NCBI RefSeq assembly: GCF_000002995.4
Contig: NW_025062479.1
Span: forward strand, 19,216,721-19,280,720
Direction: 5' to 3'
DNA from: Brugia malayi
Lineage: Eukaryota > Nematoda > Chromadorea > Rhabditida > Onchocercidae
Length of the DNA: 64,000 bases
Both the position numbers and the translations under genes were made by a program. How positions within the stretch are numbered: the first letter of the stretch is position 1; each line of letters opens with the position of its first letter. The notes under the pieces are model-generated. The model searched no databases. It saw only the letters and a list, made by a program, of their open reading frames with translations, and was not told the DNA's origin. Positions 24,878 through 36,600 of this stretch are shown one piece after another.

Positions 24878-26233
24878 ATGGTGACATCAAGATGGATACG
24901 AATGATACGAGTTGCCCGTTCATATCCTCGATGGCTATGGAATAATTGGCCTACACATGTGAGATTTCTGTTTATTTTTTTAGACAGGCGAAAACTGCTA
25001 TAAATATTTCATCTCAACCATGTCATGTGAGCGGTGGTTCCGCAAACTTCTTCCAGTTCTCAGAGTTATTCTCAAGCAAACATATTTTTGCACATTAAAC
25101 TTTAACAAAGATACAAAGACCTGCAGATACTTGATTTATGTAACTTTTATTTAAAAATTTTCGAAGACCAAAGTCGTTTGAAAACACGTGTTTAATCAAA
25201 TTACTATATATTATCTTTGCCTTATTTTATGTATTTGTTTGTAAGACATCATACTCAGATGTTACACTTTATTTCTTACAGAGAATTTCATAGTTTTACT
25301 TTAACAAAACAGTCTCTTTACACACTGTCGAATAATTAATGTGAATTTTCCAATTGGGTCGTTTCAGTTCGTTGGTGTTGTATTTTGTTTTGTTCCGATG
25401 ACTGTTATTGTCATATATGATATTTTCAAGTACGGCTCGGGATATAATTGTTAGTATTTTTTTGAATTAAATTTTGCTTAAGGATGATGGAATTGAGAAC
25501 ACACTGTTTACTTTAGATTCATCATATTTTATTCAGCAATGATATTGCTTAACCTAATTACCTTTAAAGATGCCATGAGCTCTTAATTCGTGTTTTCTAC
25601 ATCAAGCTGAAAAATTTTTCCTGTCATACTGATAGTCCTCATCATCATAAAATGAGAAATGAAGGGCTTATAAAGTGCCATTTCCTATTTAATGCTCCAG
25701 TATGCTATATAGACATAACAATTCCCGTTATTTTTTCTCATCATTTAAACTATAGGTTCGTTATGACATTTAAAAGATGTCTTAAATCTTAATGTTTTGT
25801 ACTTCTGTTTCTCAGTCGGTTCCTGCAATTCAGTAAAGTTATAGTGTTGTTGTTGCACTTTTTTACTAGTTTTATTTTAGATAATTTTCAGCTATGCCTT
25901 ATTATCGGAAATATTACCATGTCGTGCGCCCTGATGATCCGATTGTTCTGGAATGGAGACCTCCTGAAGTTGGTTTTGGAATTTTAACTAACTGGTTCCA
26001 AACGAGATTTTGGATAGTAACGTAGAGGATGTTGAATTAGTGGTTTTCTACTTTACTTTCGAAATTTTCTCATTATTTTTGTTCAAGAAGTTTATTTACA
26101 TAAAGTTTTGCATTTGAAAAAATTGTAACTCTTCTAGGACTACCCAGCACCATTTGAAACAAATCGCGCGAATCGCTGGCCAACTTCCTATTGGAAAGAC
26201 TATGGATTTGGCTTGAGAAAATGGAAGGAATAA
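24878..26233 (+). CDS. small single-pass membrane protein, possibly a mitochondrial respiratory-complex subunit
   Basis: Four exons (24878-24958, 25368-25449, 25892-25968, 26138-26233) join in phase to give 111 residues. A basic N terminus (SRWIRMIRVARSYPRW) precedes one hydrophobic segment (FVGVVFCFVPMTVIVIYDIF). A tyrosine- and proline-rich tail follows (YYRKYYHVVRPDDP, then PAPFETNR), ending LRKWKE. Basic leader, one membrane helix and aromatic/proline-rich tail are typical of supernumerary complex I subunits. The pattern faintly recalls NDUFA3, but I cannot confirm a family. The polyadenylation signal lies 37 bases after the stop, so the 3' end is well placed. Confidence 0.7.
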
Positions 26234-26269
26234 GTCATTAAAATTAACGCAGTACTTTCAAACTTTTCA

Positions 26270-26275
26270 AATAAA
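26270..26275 (+). terminator. AATAAA polyadenylation signal
   Basis: A perfect AATAAA sits 37 bases after the stop of the 111-residue protein gene on the same strand, at the usual distance for a nematode short 3' UTR. Confidence 0.6.
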
Positions 26276-27181
26276 GCCAACATTCTGCATAGTTCATTCG
26301 CTCCTCGAAATTGATTACTGCATAGTTATTGATTGTGGCTTTGATTTGTAATTTAGGTTTTTATATGTTTCACCAATTAATTTACACTGTTTATTTAGGA
26401 TGTATATAAAGGTTCACATTTCCTTCACATTAGTAATGCTGAATATAGCTTTTTGGATGTTACTGAAATCTTAGCTTGGGTTAATATTCTTTTTTTGTTG
26501 GTGTCCTTTAACATTAATGGCACGAGATTATGCACCAGTTACAGTTAGCGAGATTTATGAATGTACCACTTAATTGTCGCTTCACCAAGCTGGGAAATAG
26601 ATATCATGTCTTATTTCTTATTGGTGGGGTTTTTTATCTTTGTTGTTTACTAACTTTTTTCATATCAAATCTTTAAATTTATCAGTGAAGCGACGCAATA
26701 TATCGTAAGTTTTGCGACAGTTCTAGTTTCTTGACCTGTTTTTCACTATAGTGCTGTGCAATATCATTAGAAATTTGCTATGAGATCGCTTTCTCTTAGC
26801 AAACTGACGATATTTATAAAGTAGCACTTTGTCACAATAACTCTGGTTATAGAACTTGAAGATTTTTTTGTTCCACTGATTTATTGCTGAGGACGATTTT
26901 TTTTTTCGTTATTGCAAATTCGTCATCTGTAGTGTTTCGCTGAGTTTTTTTTTTTTTTTATTATTATATCATTTTACAGATAAACTCAGAGAAAACTTAA
27001 AGACTGTTTGAGATGGTTGATTGTTTGCATTTGGCAAAGAAAAGGGTAATTAGTGTAAGAGTGATGTGTTATCGGTCAATCGTAGATAATCACTAATGAT
27101 ATAGTATCGTCCTCTACACAGTGTTGCTACTAGTGCTGTTACTATTACTGTCTTCACCACCTCTTCATAAAATATGTTACA
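26276..27181. other. intergenic, no gene seen
   Basis: AT-rich with T-runs near 26900 and 26945. A short 10-bp inverted pair (GTCGCTTCAC at 26576 and its complement at 26685) is present. No coding evidence. Confidence 0.55.
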
Positions 27182-28685
27182 ATGCGCGCCCCTTCCACAT
27201 CGAATAGTGAAAGTGCCCCTAAAAAGCGTAACATTTCTCCTACGTCCTCTTAAAATTTGTTAAAAATTCGCGATCCTTCAACTCTTAATGCCCATAATCG
27301 TTTTATTGGGCTTCAGTTGGTTGTATATAATCTGTATCACAACAAGAGCCACTCAGGTTTGTTTTGCCAGGAATTGAAATTTGAACAACTTGCTTTGAAA
27401 TTCTGTATGTTCCTCCTAGACGATATTCAGCAGTCGTGAGCTGACTTCCTAAAACATTACTGATGCAGTTTTGTTTTAAAATGGATGAGATATAAGTAGT
27501 ATCGCGAACACTAAATATTGTTTAGAATCATGATCTTAGCAAATAAGCATATCGGGAATTCCTTAATCAACTTCCCTCAATCAATATTGTCATGTTTATA
27601 GCATGGAAAACTCTATTCTAATTTTTTTTGAGTATATTCAAAATGATGTAAGGAATGGCACACGTTGGATTTATGTCGAATTTTTTGAGTGTCCGTCAGT
27701 TCTTAAAATCAATGTGAATACAATTCGAGCAGCGTTAGCTCGCTGGATCAATGAAGAATGTGCTACAGCTATTCAATGTAACCTGGTGAGTGCAGTGGAA
27801 GTAAAAAATGTCTTGGTTGGCACTATTTTCTGTGGCACACCAAATAATTTTATCACATTCCTTGTGCTAAGGAATGCCACCACTTATGCATTTCTGCAAG
27901 GTTATCATTTATAATATTTAGCAAGCTGGCCAGTTATAAGAAATTTTTTTTAAGTAGTGCTTGTTAGTAAAATTTTAATTATTAAGAAAATCTGAAAAAA
28001 AAGTGTAAATAGGAAGGACGCGTCAAGGTCGTATAAGTTAAGATCATTGCATTAATTGTTAGCCATTCCATTTTTGTTGTAGTTTACCAATGCAAGTAAC
28101 GTATTAAAGAAATGTTGCATTTCCAGTAATGAATATCTCAAATTCAAGAAGTCTGAATTTATTTTTAGTTGTCGAAAAAAATCACTTTTTAAAAAAGCGA
28201 CAAAAAAGTTATCATTCGAAATGCATTTAGTAAATGTTGCTAAGAAGGACGTAGTCTGGCGTAGACCTTTTCAAAGCTGAAATGGTGTTTAAGACTTTAT
28301 TGGAATTTCTTGTTGAAGGAATTCAGCACTGTCGCTAAATTGGTGCAGAAAAGGCACTTTTTCGTAATAGCAAACAAGTTTGTTGGTATTTTCAGCCAAT
28401 CACCTTGATTTAAACATCGTCGGTAAAGTAATACAATCCAGGGAACACTTATTGTCTGCGTTGCTTCATTCAGACTTGAAACTTGTAACGACACGAGTGT
28501 TCAATGAAGAGACGAGTGGAGCTAGTAGTTTATGCGGTCATTTATGCTGTGCTATTGTAATTTTATCCTTTATTGTATTTGTTATTACATTTTTCACCAT
28601 ATATTTTAAGCAGAGAAATATTATGGAGCGCAAATCTGTAAGTTCGAGTCATTCCTTACTAGCTCTACAACTCCTTCGGAATTAG
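27182..28685 (+). CDS. unrecognised single-pass membrane protein
   Basis: Four exons keep phase: 27182-27227, 27357-27435, 27602-27900 and 28474-28685, giving 211 residues. A Ser/Lys-rich start (MRAPSTSNSESAPKKR) leads to a hydrophobic patch (LALKFCMFLL). A folded-looking region follows with Cys residues (EECATAIQCN) and two NxT sites (NGT, NAT). Near the C terminus lies a strong transmembrane helix (CCAIVILSFIVFVITFFTIYF), followed by a basic cytoplasmic end (KQRNIMERK). A strong GTAAGT donor lies inside the last exon at about 28638, so the true C terminus could continue in an exon not found. The glycosylation sites suggest the middle is extracellular. No family assigned; the first two exons are the least certain. 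Confidence 0.45.
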
Positions 28686-29481
28686 TTAAATTCCTGTTAA
28701 CACTACAATTTAATGAAGGGAATCGCATGGTATTTTAGAAAACAGTCACTTTTTTCAGCGATCAATTGACTGTGTTTGTCGAATGAATGTTTTTTTTTTT
28801 TTTTTAAATATTTGTTAATGTTACCTTTTATCATATAACTTTCATGTGAATTCTACATTTATCTGAGTTCACTGATAATTAATGTAGAATTTTTATATCT
28901 ACTGATGAGAAGGGACAAAAAGTCGTTTGGCAACGAATCATTCTCCAATCTATCTATGCTTCATCTTTCATCCTCAATAAACCATGAAGAAATCCTAATT
29001 TTGAACGAATTTTAAACAAAATTTAGAGCAAATTCTTCGGTTTTCGAATTTCCTATTTCTTAGAATTGTTTCTGCTAACGTCAAAAACACATTATATATA
29101 AATATTAAGCCATAGAAACAGATAATGCAAAAAAAGAAAAAATACTTCAGCAGCTTGCGATCTTATCAAGTAAACGCAATCAGCAACAGTTTACATGTCT
29201 TGCCTAATTGTCCTTAATCTTATGTTTCAGAAACCTTTTTCCTTTTCCCAACTTATAAAATCCTCTATTGGTCCATTCTGATGAATTCTTTTGCTATTGA
29301 TTTGGAAATGCGACCCTTCAGTCGGCATATTCCTATCCCATAACAGAAATCTTTTTAATCCCACCATTAAATATTAAAGCTAATCATTACATGCAAGAAT
29401 TTCTGTATCTCATATATTTCCAATTAAAAAATGTCACCCTCATTACTCAGTTTTAAAGCTCAATGATAATTTTCTATTCTT
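28686..29481. other. intergenic, no gene seen
   Basis: Contains a T-run at about 28790-28805 and otherwise unremarkable AT-rich sequence. Confidence 0.5.
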
Positions 29482-30174
29482 TCAAATGAGTTGATGGCAA
29501 CAATTACAGAGTCTGTGTGCTTTCCTAAGCAATTTCAAAGCGATTGCCAAGCATGAGTTTAAATTGCGTAATCCAGTCTGTATAAATGCAAGTGTGAAAA
29601 AATAGAATTTTTTGTCATAAAATTTACATGTCGTTGAAGGAAGTTGTCTTGCTACAATTGAATATATGATATGAGATGCATCACCAAGAAAATAGCAAGT
29701 CCAATCCCTTATCTGTCTCATAAGACTCACTCCAAGTTCTAAAAACAGGCCGATTCATCGAAGTTAGCGTTCCGAAATGACCGTCCTGTCCAGCGCGTCC
29801 GAGCTGGAAATTAGGACTTGTCGGATTCCTTGAAATATATGAAATGCCTTCAAAACTGGTTTTCAGAATATTATAATTTGTACACACGGTAAATACTAGA
29901 AGCCTTTCCCAATACCAGAATTATCCTGAATGACTTTATGAACCTAATAGTTTTTGTGATGCAAATTCATTTTATTTATGTGTTGCAATGTGGTATTAAC
30001 TGGTAATTGTAGATGTAAGTTTTTCGATCGACAGCAAATAACTTGAGGACATTATAAGGTGGTAGTTCGTCGATGTCAAATACATAAATTGTGTGTGCGC
30101 TGCCATAAAATGTAATCGGATCCGTCTTATCAATCAGTGCATTAACTACTGCTAGGTCGAGAAGTTCTTTACCA
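29482..30174 (-). CDS. three exons of an unknown gene (5' end not found)
   Basis: Minus-strand segments 30001-30174, 29731-29855 and 29482-29651 join in phase with GT-AG borders. The first encodes about 57 residues with protein-like composition (DKTDPITFYGSAHTIYVFD, then DELPPYNVLKLFAVD). The second contains RNPTSPNFQLGRAG and NRPVFRTW and ends at a strong GTGAGT donor. The third is less convincing and ends in a stop. No start codon or signal-peptide exon was found upstream before the CULT gene, so this is either a partial model or a decaying gene. No family recognised. Confidence 0.4.
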
Positions 30175-31775
30175 CTGCTTCATGCCTGAACTTATTGAAA
30201 TTTGTCCTGAGATATACTATTTGGCATTTCAAAATTAAAGTAGATGGGATTTTATAAATCCTCAGAAATGACTGCCTCCGCTCAAAAAATGCGAACTAAT
30301 TGTTAAGTTCAAGGCCATTTAAAAACGAATTTGGCTGAACTTTTAAATTATTTACTAATTCACTAACATATGACACCAGAATAACCATAAACTAATAAGA
30401 ATAATTTTCCAACACCTAGAATGACTGATATTTTTTATCTATGAAAATCCACTATGCTAGTGTTCAAATTAAGAGTCAATAGATAACTGATTCTTAACCG
30501 TACGTATTTTACATAATATTTGCTTTCAAATAATTGAAACAAGTTCATAAGTTGAGATTAAAAAATATAAAGGCACCAAGGTCACCACTGCCGTCAATTA
30601 GATATAAACATACTTTTATACGTCCATTTCCCATTGTCAGCTTCTTTGTTTTAAACTAAGCTTACTTTCAGTGTTTAAAAATTGTGTCTTCCAGTCCGGC
30701 ATTCATTCTTATCAGTAAATGATATTATTAAAATGCAATTATTACGGTATAGAATAGAGATGATCCTATATGAACAGTCTTTATCAATACGCTCTGTTGT
30801 AAACTATATACAGAGGAAAGGAGGTAGCTATTTAGTCGGGATAGCAGCTCCGGACATTGTGCACTTCCTCTGCTTCTCCAATTTACTTCCTAAATTTTCC
30901 TGACATTGTTCAATAACTCCGACCAACCTTTATCACAAGGTCAAACGTCGCCTTCTCAGCAAAGTACTCTCTTTTCGGCTGCATAAATTACTTAAATCAG
31001 ATCCTATTTTTCGCGACAATACCTTTTCCCAGAATTATGCTATCATTTGATTTTAAATCTTGCAATCATATGTTCATGGTACAGAAAAGGCAGATATGTT
31101 TCCTATTTGTAACAAATTCATGTTAATCAACAATATGCAAATACCTGAAGCCTAACTAACATGAAAACCCAAATAATTCATAGTCTATCATTCCATAAAG
31201 TTAGCACTTCATTTTGCTTTTGACAACATGACGGCTATGCATGATTTACAAAATCCCCGTTTTCGAAAAAACGAAACATTGTATTTTATATACATATAAT
31301 ATTTTTAAAGGCAAAAAGTACAAATTAGTTGCTTTTTACAAAGATTGAACTTAAATAATGAAAATATTCAGTAGAATAGTAAAAATATATTACATCAATA
31401 AACAATTAGTCTCAAAATACGAAAGCAAGTCAACAATGATTTAATAAACAATTAGTCTCAAAATACGAAAGTAAGTCAACCGAATGATTTAATAATTAAA
31501 ATTTCAAGTGAGTTATGTTCTACTTAAATATTCCTTAAAATTCGGCAGAAATACTTTTCCATTATGCTTTATATAATGTTTCTGCGCACTTCAAAAAAGG
31601 AAGTATGTTTACTTTCTCAAACTATTAAAATGTGTATATATAAGAAGAGCAATAATTAGTAATATAGAACTATTTTAAGATTACTGCATTCAAATCTAAT
31701 GAGTAATAAAGCAAACTAATTGCATTACGCTATACTGGTAATAAACATCGACGTCATACGTCACTCGCTTCTAAG
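30175..31775. other. intergenic, no gene seen
   Basis: No supported exons. It holds a two-copy tandem repeat at 31397-31490. Upstream exons of the unknown minus-strand gene may lie here unrecognised. Confidence 0.5.
31397..31490. repeat. two tandem copies of a 46-base unit
   Basis: AATAAACAATTAGTCTCAAA begins at 31397 and again at 31443; the full units differ only by a C/T change and a short insertion in the second copy. The low divergence indicates a recent local duplication. Confidence 0.85.
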
Positions 31776-33430
31776 CTATGGTACCCACGTCAGCAAATCA
31801 ACATCTGAAAAAAATAATGATAGAAATATAATAGAAAAAATTGCTACTTTCCAATATTCGATATATTTTTGATTTATATATATGGTCAGCATGCGTGTTC
31901 CCTAAAAATCATTTTCATCAAAGCATAAAACGTGCATATTTAAATCCTTACATTCTTCACTGATTAAGTAATCCAGCACAAGCCCAAAGAATGATTTATG
32001 TAATTTCGATTGAATATTACCCGATTGGAAATACCTGAAATATAAAAAATAAGGAATTTCAAAAATCACTCTTCTTAACAAATGCCAAAGCTTTTTGTCA
32101 ATAAAAAAATTGAAACGAAACGGCAAAAACAAGAAGTAATACCATCCCAAATGAAAACCACAGCTAGGGCATACACAAACAGTCCACTCATAATTCGGCC
32201 ACCAAGTATCCGCTAGGAAAGGCTGCAAAACAATATTTCTTTTCCTTTTTTTTTTTTTTTTTTTTTTAGCGTTAAATCAAAAATAAGAACTAGAGAATGA
32301 TGATTAAGATATAGTATGAACATGACTAGAACTTTTGATAAATCGTCTCAATGAGGAATGTTTGTGGAACACCTTAGTAAACACATTACTAGATCATCCC
32401 AAAAAAAAAAAAAGAAAAAAAAAATGAAAGAATTAAACCGTTCCAAGAAATGACAGGGAAACAGTGGTTCCAGTTATCAATTACTGTCTATTGGAAGGAC
32501 AGCGTATTTATGGAATCTGATTTCATCTTGCATTCCATCAGGCGGTAATATATGTCAAGCTTTTTAAATTCACTTGGTAGATTATTCACATAAACGAATC
32601 ATTAAATACCTTTTTTTCACCTTTAAAAAATCACTCGATAATGGAAAGTTGGAACAAAGTTTCAAGGTTTGCTTACCTTACCTGCAAGTCTCAATTCAGC
32701 GGTTGAAGCAGTTATCACATCGAATTTTTCAGCTGCAAGAAATTAAATGCAAAATAGTGATAAACTAGCAAATAATATATTGAATAGAGAAAATATTCAC
32801 TTCTAAGCATCGAAAAAACAGTGTCTGCTGATCCCTTACATACAATACACTTTAAATTTCAACTGTCTAAGGATGAAGACGTTTAACTAACTTGTAAGCA
32901 AAACCAACGTTCTGAAATACCGAGAAACACCTGCCGGTGTTGTCAAAGGAATCAAGAATAAAGGGATAAGTATGGTGACTTGCTGAATTGAAAAAGAAAA
33001 TTCAAACGTACGGACGGCATTTTCGAAGACTTGAACGAGCTGACTGCGGCCCAAAATAGTCATATTATATGAACGTATAGCTTTCACACTTTTTTCACTG
33101 GTAAGCGTTGAACCTTCGACAATCTCATGCCCGCAGTTACGACAAAGTAGTGCAACAGATTCTGAAGATTAAGAGCCATTTCACGTAAATCCCAGGCCAT
33201 TTTAAGGTTCAAGCTGAAAAGACCCTACAGAATTAGCTTGAAACTTGATTTTTTTTTAACGAATAAGTAACACTATTTGAACTACAATACCCAATATCTA
33301 TACATGACGTCCTAAACAAGAGTACAGCTTTGAAACAGATGTGACTTTACGATCTTCCCAACAATAGAAATTATGTCATACCTGCAGGAGTAGCTAACAT
33401 GAAACACCACATCAACCATAGCAGGTACAT
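31776..33430 (-). CDS. small secreted CULT-domain protein (cereblon-type thalidomide-binding fold)
   Basis: Six exons (33382-33430, 33012-33161, 32677-32732, 32143-32222, 31952-32034, 31776-31804) join in phase to give 148 residues. The start encodes a signal peptide (MYLLWLMWCFMLATPA). The rest is a single CULT domain. One zinc CxxC pair is at Cys23/Cys26 (LLCRNCGHEI) and the second at Cys103/Cys106 (CPSCG). Trp92, Trp98 and Trp112 keep exactly the spacing of Trp380, Trp386 and Trp400 of human cereblon, which form the cage that binds cyclic imides such as thalidomide; Phe114 matches Phe402. There is no Lon-like or DDB1-binding region, so it is not an E3-ligase receptor like cereblon. Secretion and an intact cage suggest it binds a small ligand or modified peptide outside the cell. 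The ligand is unknown. Confidence 0.9.
32246..32267. repeat. T-homopolymer, 22 bases
   Basis: Lies just upstream (in gene orientation) of CULT exon 4; on the gene's strand it is an A-run 25-45 bases before the acceptor. Confidence 0.9.
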
Positions 33431-33769
33431 ATATCCGATATACCTGAAAACTAATCAATACTATCGCTGATATCGAAAACGGAAACAAAGAAAGAGTAAT
33501 CATCTTTGTTCAAAGCCACAGAGCCTTATTCTTTTAAGTCATATACATAATGCTTAGACATTTTATAATGCGTTAAAAGAAAGCACCATACCAATAAGTA
33601 CGTCCTGAAGACCCTGTTTTTGTGACTTTAAAAGGACCTTCCGTCCATTAAAGCGTATGGTCCTACCCACCAAATTCATTTTACAAAATCCTTTCGCTGG
33701 ATCGGTTGTTGGGATATATGGTGTCATTTGCGCTCTCCCTTTTTACTTTATATCATTTAATTTGCCTTA

Positions 33770-33835
33770 CTGGGATTCGAACTGCTGCCTTCGTTCTTGC
33801 ATTAATCATTTTACCAGAAAGGTTTAATTACCCAA
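33770..33835 (-). repeat. tRNA-like (pol III B-box) segment, probably a tRNA-derived relic
   Basis: On the minus strand AGTTCGAATCC matches the pol III B-box/T-loop consensus GGTTCGANTCC except for the first base. An A-box-like stretch (CTGGTAAAATGATTAATGC) lies about 35 bases upstream. The T-stem bases do not pair and no acceptor stem closes, so it is not a functional tRNA gene. A tRNA-derived SINE or dead tRNA copy fits best. Confidence 0.35.
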
Positions 33836-36090
33836 GTTTGAGATACGAGTCAAAATAGCAAGAACCACTTTTCTGTTTACTGCCACCAGGAAAAATTTCG
33901 AGACAAGTATATTTTACTCATTCCCATCACCTCCCCAACAACAGGTCACCCTTCCGACACTGTTCAGTATCACCCACTGCCATCCATCACACACAAAGGA
34001 GCGAAATGAAAATGACGACTCGATGAAACAATTTTGTGATGTTGGGTCGGTTTAAAATGAAGCACTAGCCGGGAGTTTCATGCGAGGAACTAAGTAAGAT
34101 GTGAAAGGCTCGCCAATAAGTATATCATTGCTTTTTCTAATTTAATTGCATTTAGAACTTCTTTCAGGAGTAAATAATCCTTCATATGCAAATTTTATCC
34201 ATTCGGAAAAACGCTTTAGTAGCTACATGAATTAAATCTGACCAGTTCTCAATTTTTTCGGAAGTGTTACTGGCGTTGTTTATAATATACATAATATATA
34301 AACAGCGCTGAACGTTTCTTTTTAGTGCTACGAGAAAGGACAATATCCATTGCATTTAACAATAATACTCGTTAATTTTGTTGACACCGAGAATCCCGAT
34401 AAATCGAGATTAAGGAAAGGTTCCCGATAAAAGCCATCAGATGCACTTTAATATTTTTGATTAGTTAATATTCCTTTTATATTCCCTCAAAGTTTCTGAT
34501 GAAGAATGGGTTGAAAAATTGAAAAAAGTAAATCTCATTCACTAGTAATGCCGCTATACATATGTTAGTAAAGTGCTGCTAACAATGCTGACGATTCCTG
34601 ATGAAATTATGATAATTAATTTTGTCGTCCCAGTAAATAACTTATATAAACTGATTTAACTGTACGGTTAATCAGATGGTACGATCACTAATGCTCAATT
34701 TTGTTATAACTTTCCTCTGATTTCATTGGAAATATCCGAGTTGAAGTTAAGCGCAAATTTATTACATCTACTGGAATCCAAGCTAAAGTAAATTAATTAG
34801 AGCCAACTAATAGTTAGCTGATAATAGTTAGCTGCTTATTTCCATTGAATGTGCGTATTGAAATGTCCACGGATATTCTAATGAAGTAGAATGTTGAAAT
34901 ATTTTAAATTTGACGGTGCAAATGAAATGAAAGCTAAACCACTTGTTTTATTTTTTTTTCGTTCCGAACTTTTTTCTGATATAGTTTTATCGAAACAGAC
35001 TCTGGCTGTACAAAGTTTTTTTCAAGTCACAAAGATTTGGAGCATTCAGTCAAAATTGGTCCGTGTCCGATGGGTCTCCATTTTTGGTTGTAATCCGTAC
35101 GACTCAACTGACGAATGACAGTTGTCACATCGTCTCGAAAATGAATAACAATAATGGCTGATGGTCAAAATCATTTAAAGTTTCTTTATTTTTATCAAAT
35201 TTGTTTTTACCATAATTTTATATGTGTATTAGATTGAAACCAAAGCGGTATATTTTGTCACTTTTTCTAGGTTTATATTTGTGTAATGAATTCCCATTAA
35301 AAATCACTTTGTACTGGCGATTTCGTAATACTTTGCATTTTATAATATAATATTTTTCTGCATTTTATTCTGTGTTAAATAGAATACAAATTGAAAAATG
35401 AGAGTGTTAAAGACTTATTTTAGAAAATCATTAAGGATAGCAGAAACTAATATGGAAGAAGTCACAAAATATCACATCGAACATCCCTTACAACCCTTTT
35501 TTAACAAAAAGAAAGAAAATAAAGAGATTTCAATTTGTTTTCGAAAGTGGAAAATTGAAATCGGAAAAAATTTGTTTCTGAGATTGACACAGTTTAAAAT
35601 ATTCAATTATCACTGAATGGAAAACAAGTTTTCCTTAGTGAAATACATGACAACATTTAACATTTGTACTTTGAAGCTAAGATGAACTTTGATAACTAAG
35701 ATTGTTGAAAAATTCACCCTTCAGAAGCCATGAGCAAGTTAAAAAGAACCATTTAGGGAGTCCCAGGAAACTTAGCATCAGACAGTCGAAAGCTATTCCG
35801 AGTGAGTTTCTTTTATTATTAAGTATGGATATACTAAATGATGAGATAACTATTATTACTTCCTTGATATCGAATACGTTATATGGAATTACGCACAAAG
35901 AGCAAAATCAACCGCACCTTTTCATTTTCTAAATCATTTTATCAGAAAGGCTGATGACAGCAAGCAGAAATCTCACAAAAATATTTGCACGTCAGACTGG
36001 GAGAATAGGAATGAGAAATTGAACACAGACGAGATAGGTAAGGAAAGATAAATACACACGTGTAAGGAAAGATAAAAATATACAATCTAA

Positions 36091-36092
<2 letters not shown>

Positions 36093-36150
<58 letters not shown>
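36093..36150. repeat. (AT)29 microsatellite
   Basis: An uninterrupted AT dinucleotide run of 58 bases, likely polymorphic in length. Confidence 0.97.
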
Positions 36151-36153
<3 letters not shown>

Positions 36154-36359
36154 TAATCATGTAATAAATTATGATGATCAGCTGCACTAAATGAAGTAAC
36201 CTGGTTAGTTTCAAAATGAAATGGAAGACGGTGACAGCACGATGATCAATAATAATTGTGAGTACAAAAAGGGTAAAATGGACTGGCAATTTTTTTATCA
36301 GCTAGATATCTTGGGAACCGGTTCATCTATCAATCAGTACTAGTCAGTCATTATTGTAG

Positions 36360-36600
36360 TTTTGATTTGTGCGCGAGATGGGAGAAGCAAGTTGGGGGTG
36401 TGAAACGGAAGGGACGTGGGAGGGAGGCGCGATCACTACCACCGGACTGTTTCTTCCGCACCTGCGCCAGCAGTCAGTGAGCAGAGGATACGGAGATATA
36501 GGCAGATATCAAGCAGAGTAGTCATTGTCAACGTTGTCAACTAGTGTCATCATCATAGTGTCCTAATCGCTGTCATCAACATCTTTAATTTTATCGTTTT
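36360..36600 (+). promoter_or_regulatory. GC-richer block, candidate promoter/5' UTR of the Crumbs gene
   Basis: Base composition rises clearly here (GGGACGTGGGAGGGAGGCGC, then GCACCTGCGCCAGCAG). A possible donor follows (ATGTAG then GTATGG at about 36607). It lies about 5.5 kb upstream of the first recognised Crumbs exon on the same strand. This would fit a promoter with an untranslated first exon and a long first intron, but there is no direct proof. Confidence 0.3.

Noticed and set aside
26576..26694. 10-bp inverted pair GTCGCTTCAC / GTGAAGCGAC
   Set aside because: Short arms 100 bases apart; expected by chance at this window size.
33312..33503. Alternative signal-peptide-like start (MITLSLFPFSISAIVLISFQ) for the CULT gene
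   Set aside because: Its possible donors are phase 0 or 2, while the next exon needs phase 1. The Met at 33430 in another frame gives a signal peptide in the right phase.
35942..36289. 115-codon minus-strand ORF
   Set aside because: It reads through the (AT)n microsatellite as an Ile-Tyr repeat; an artefact of the simple repeat.
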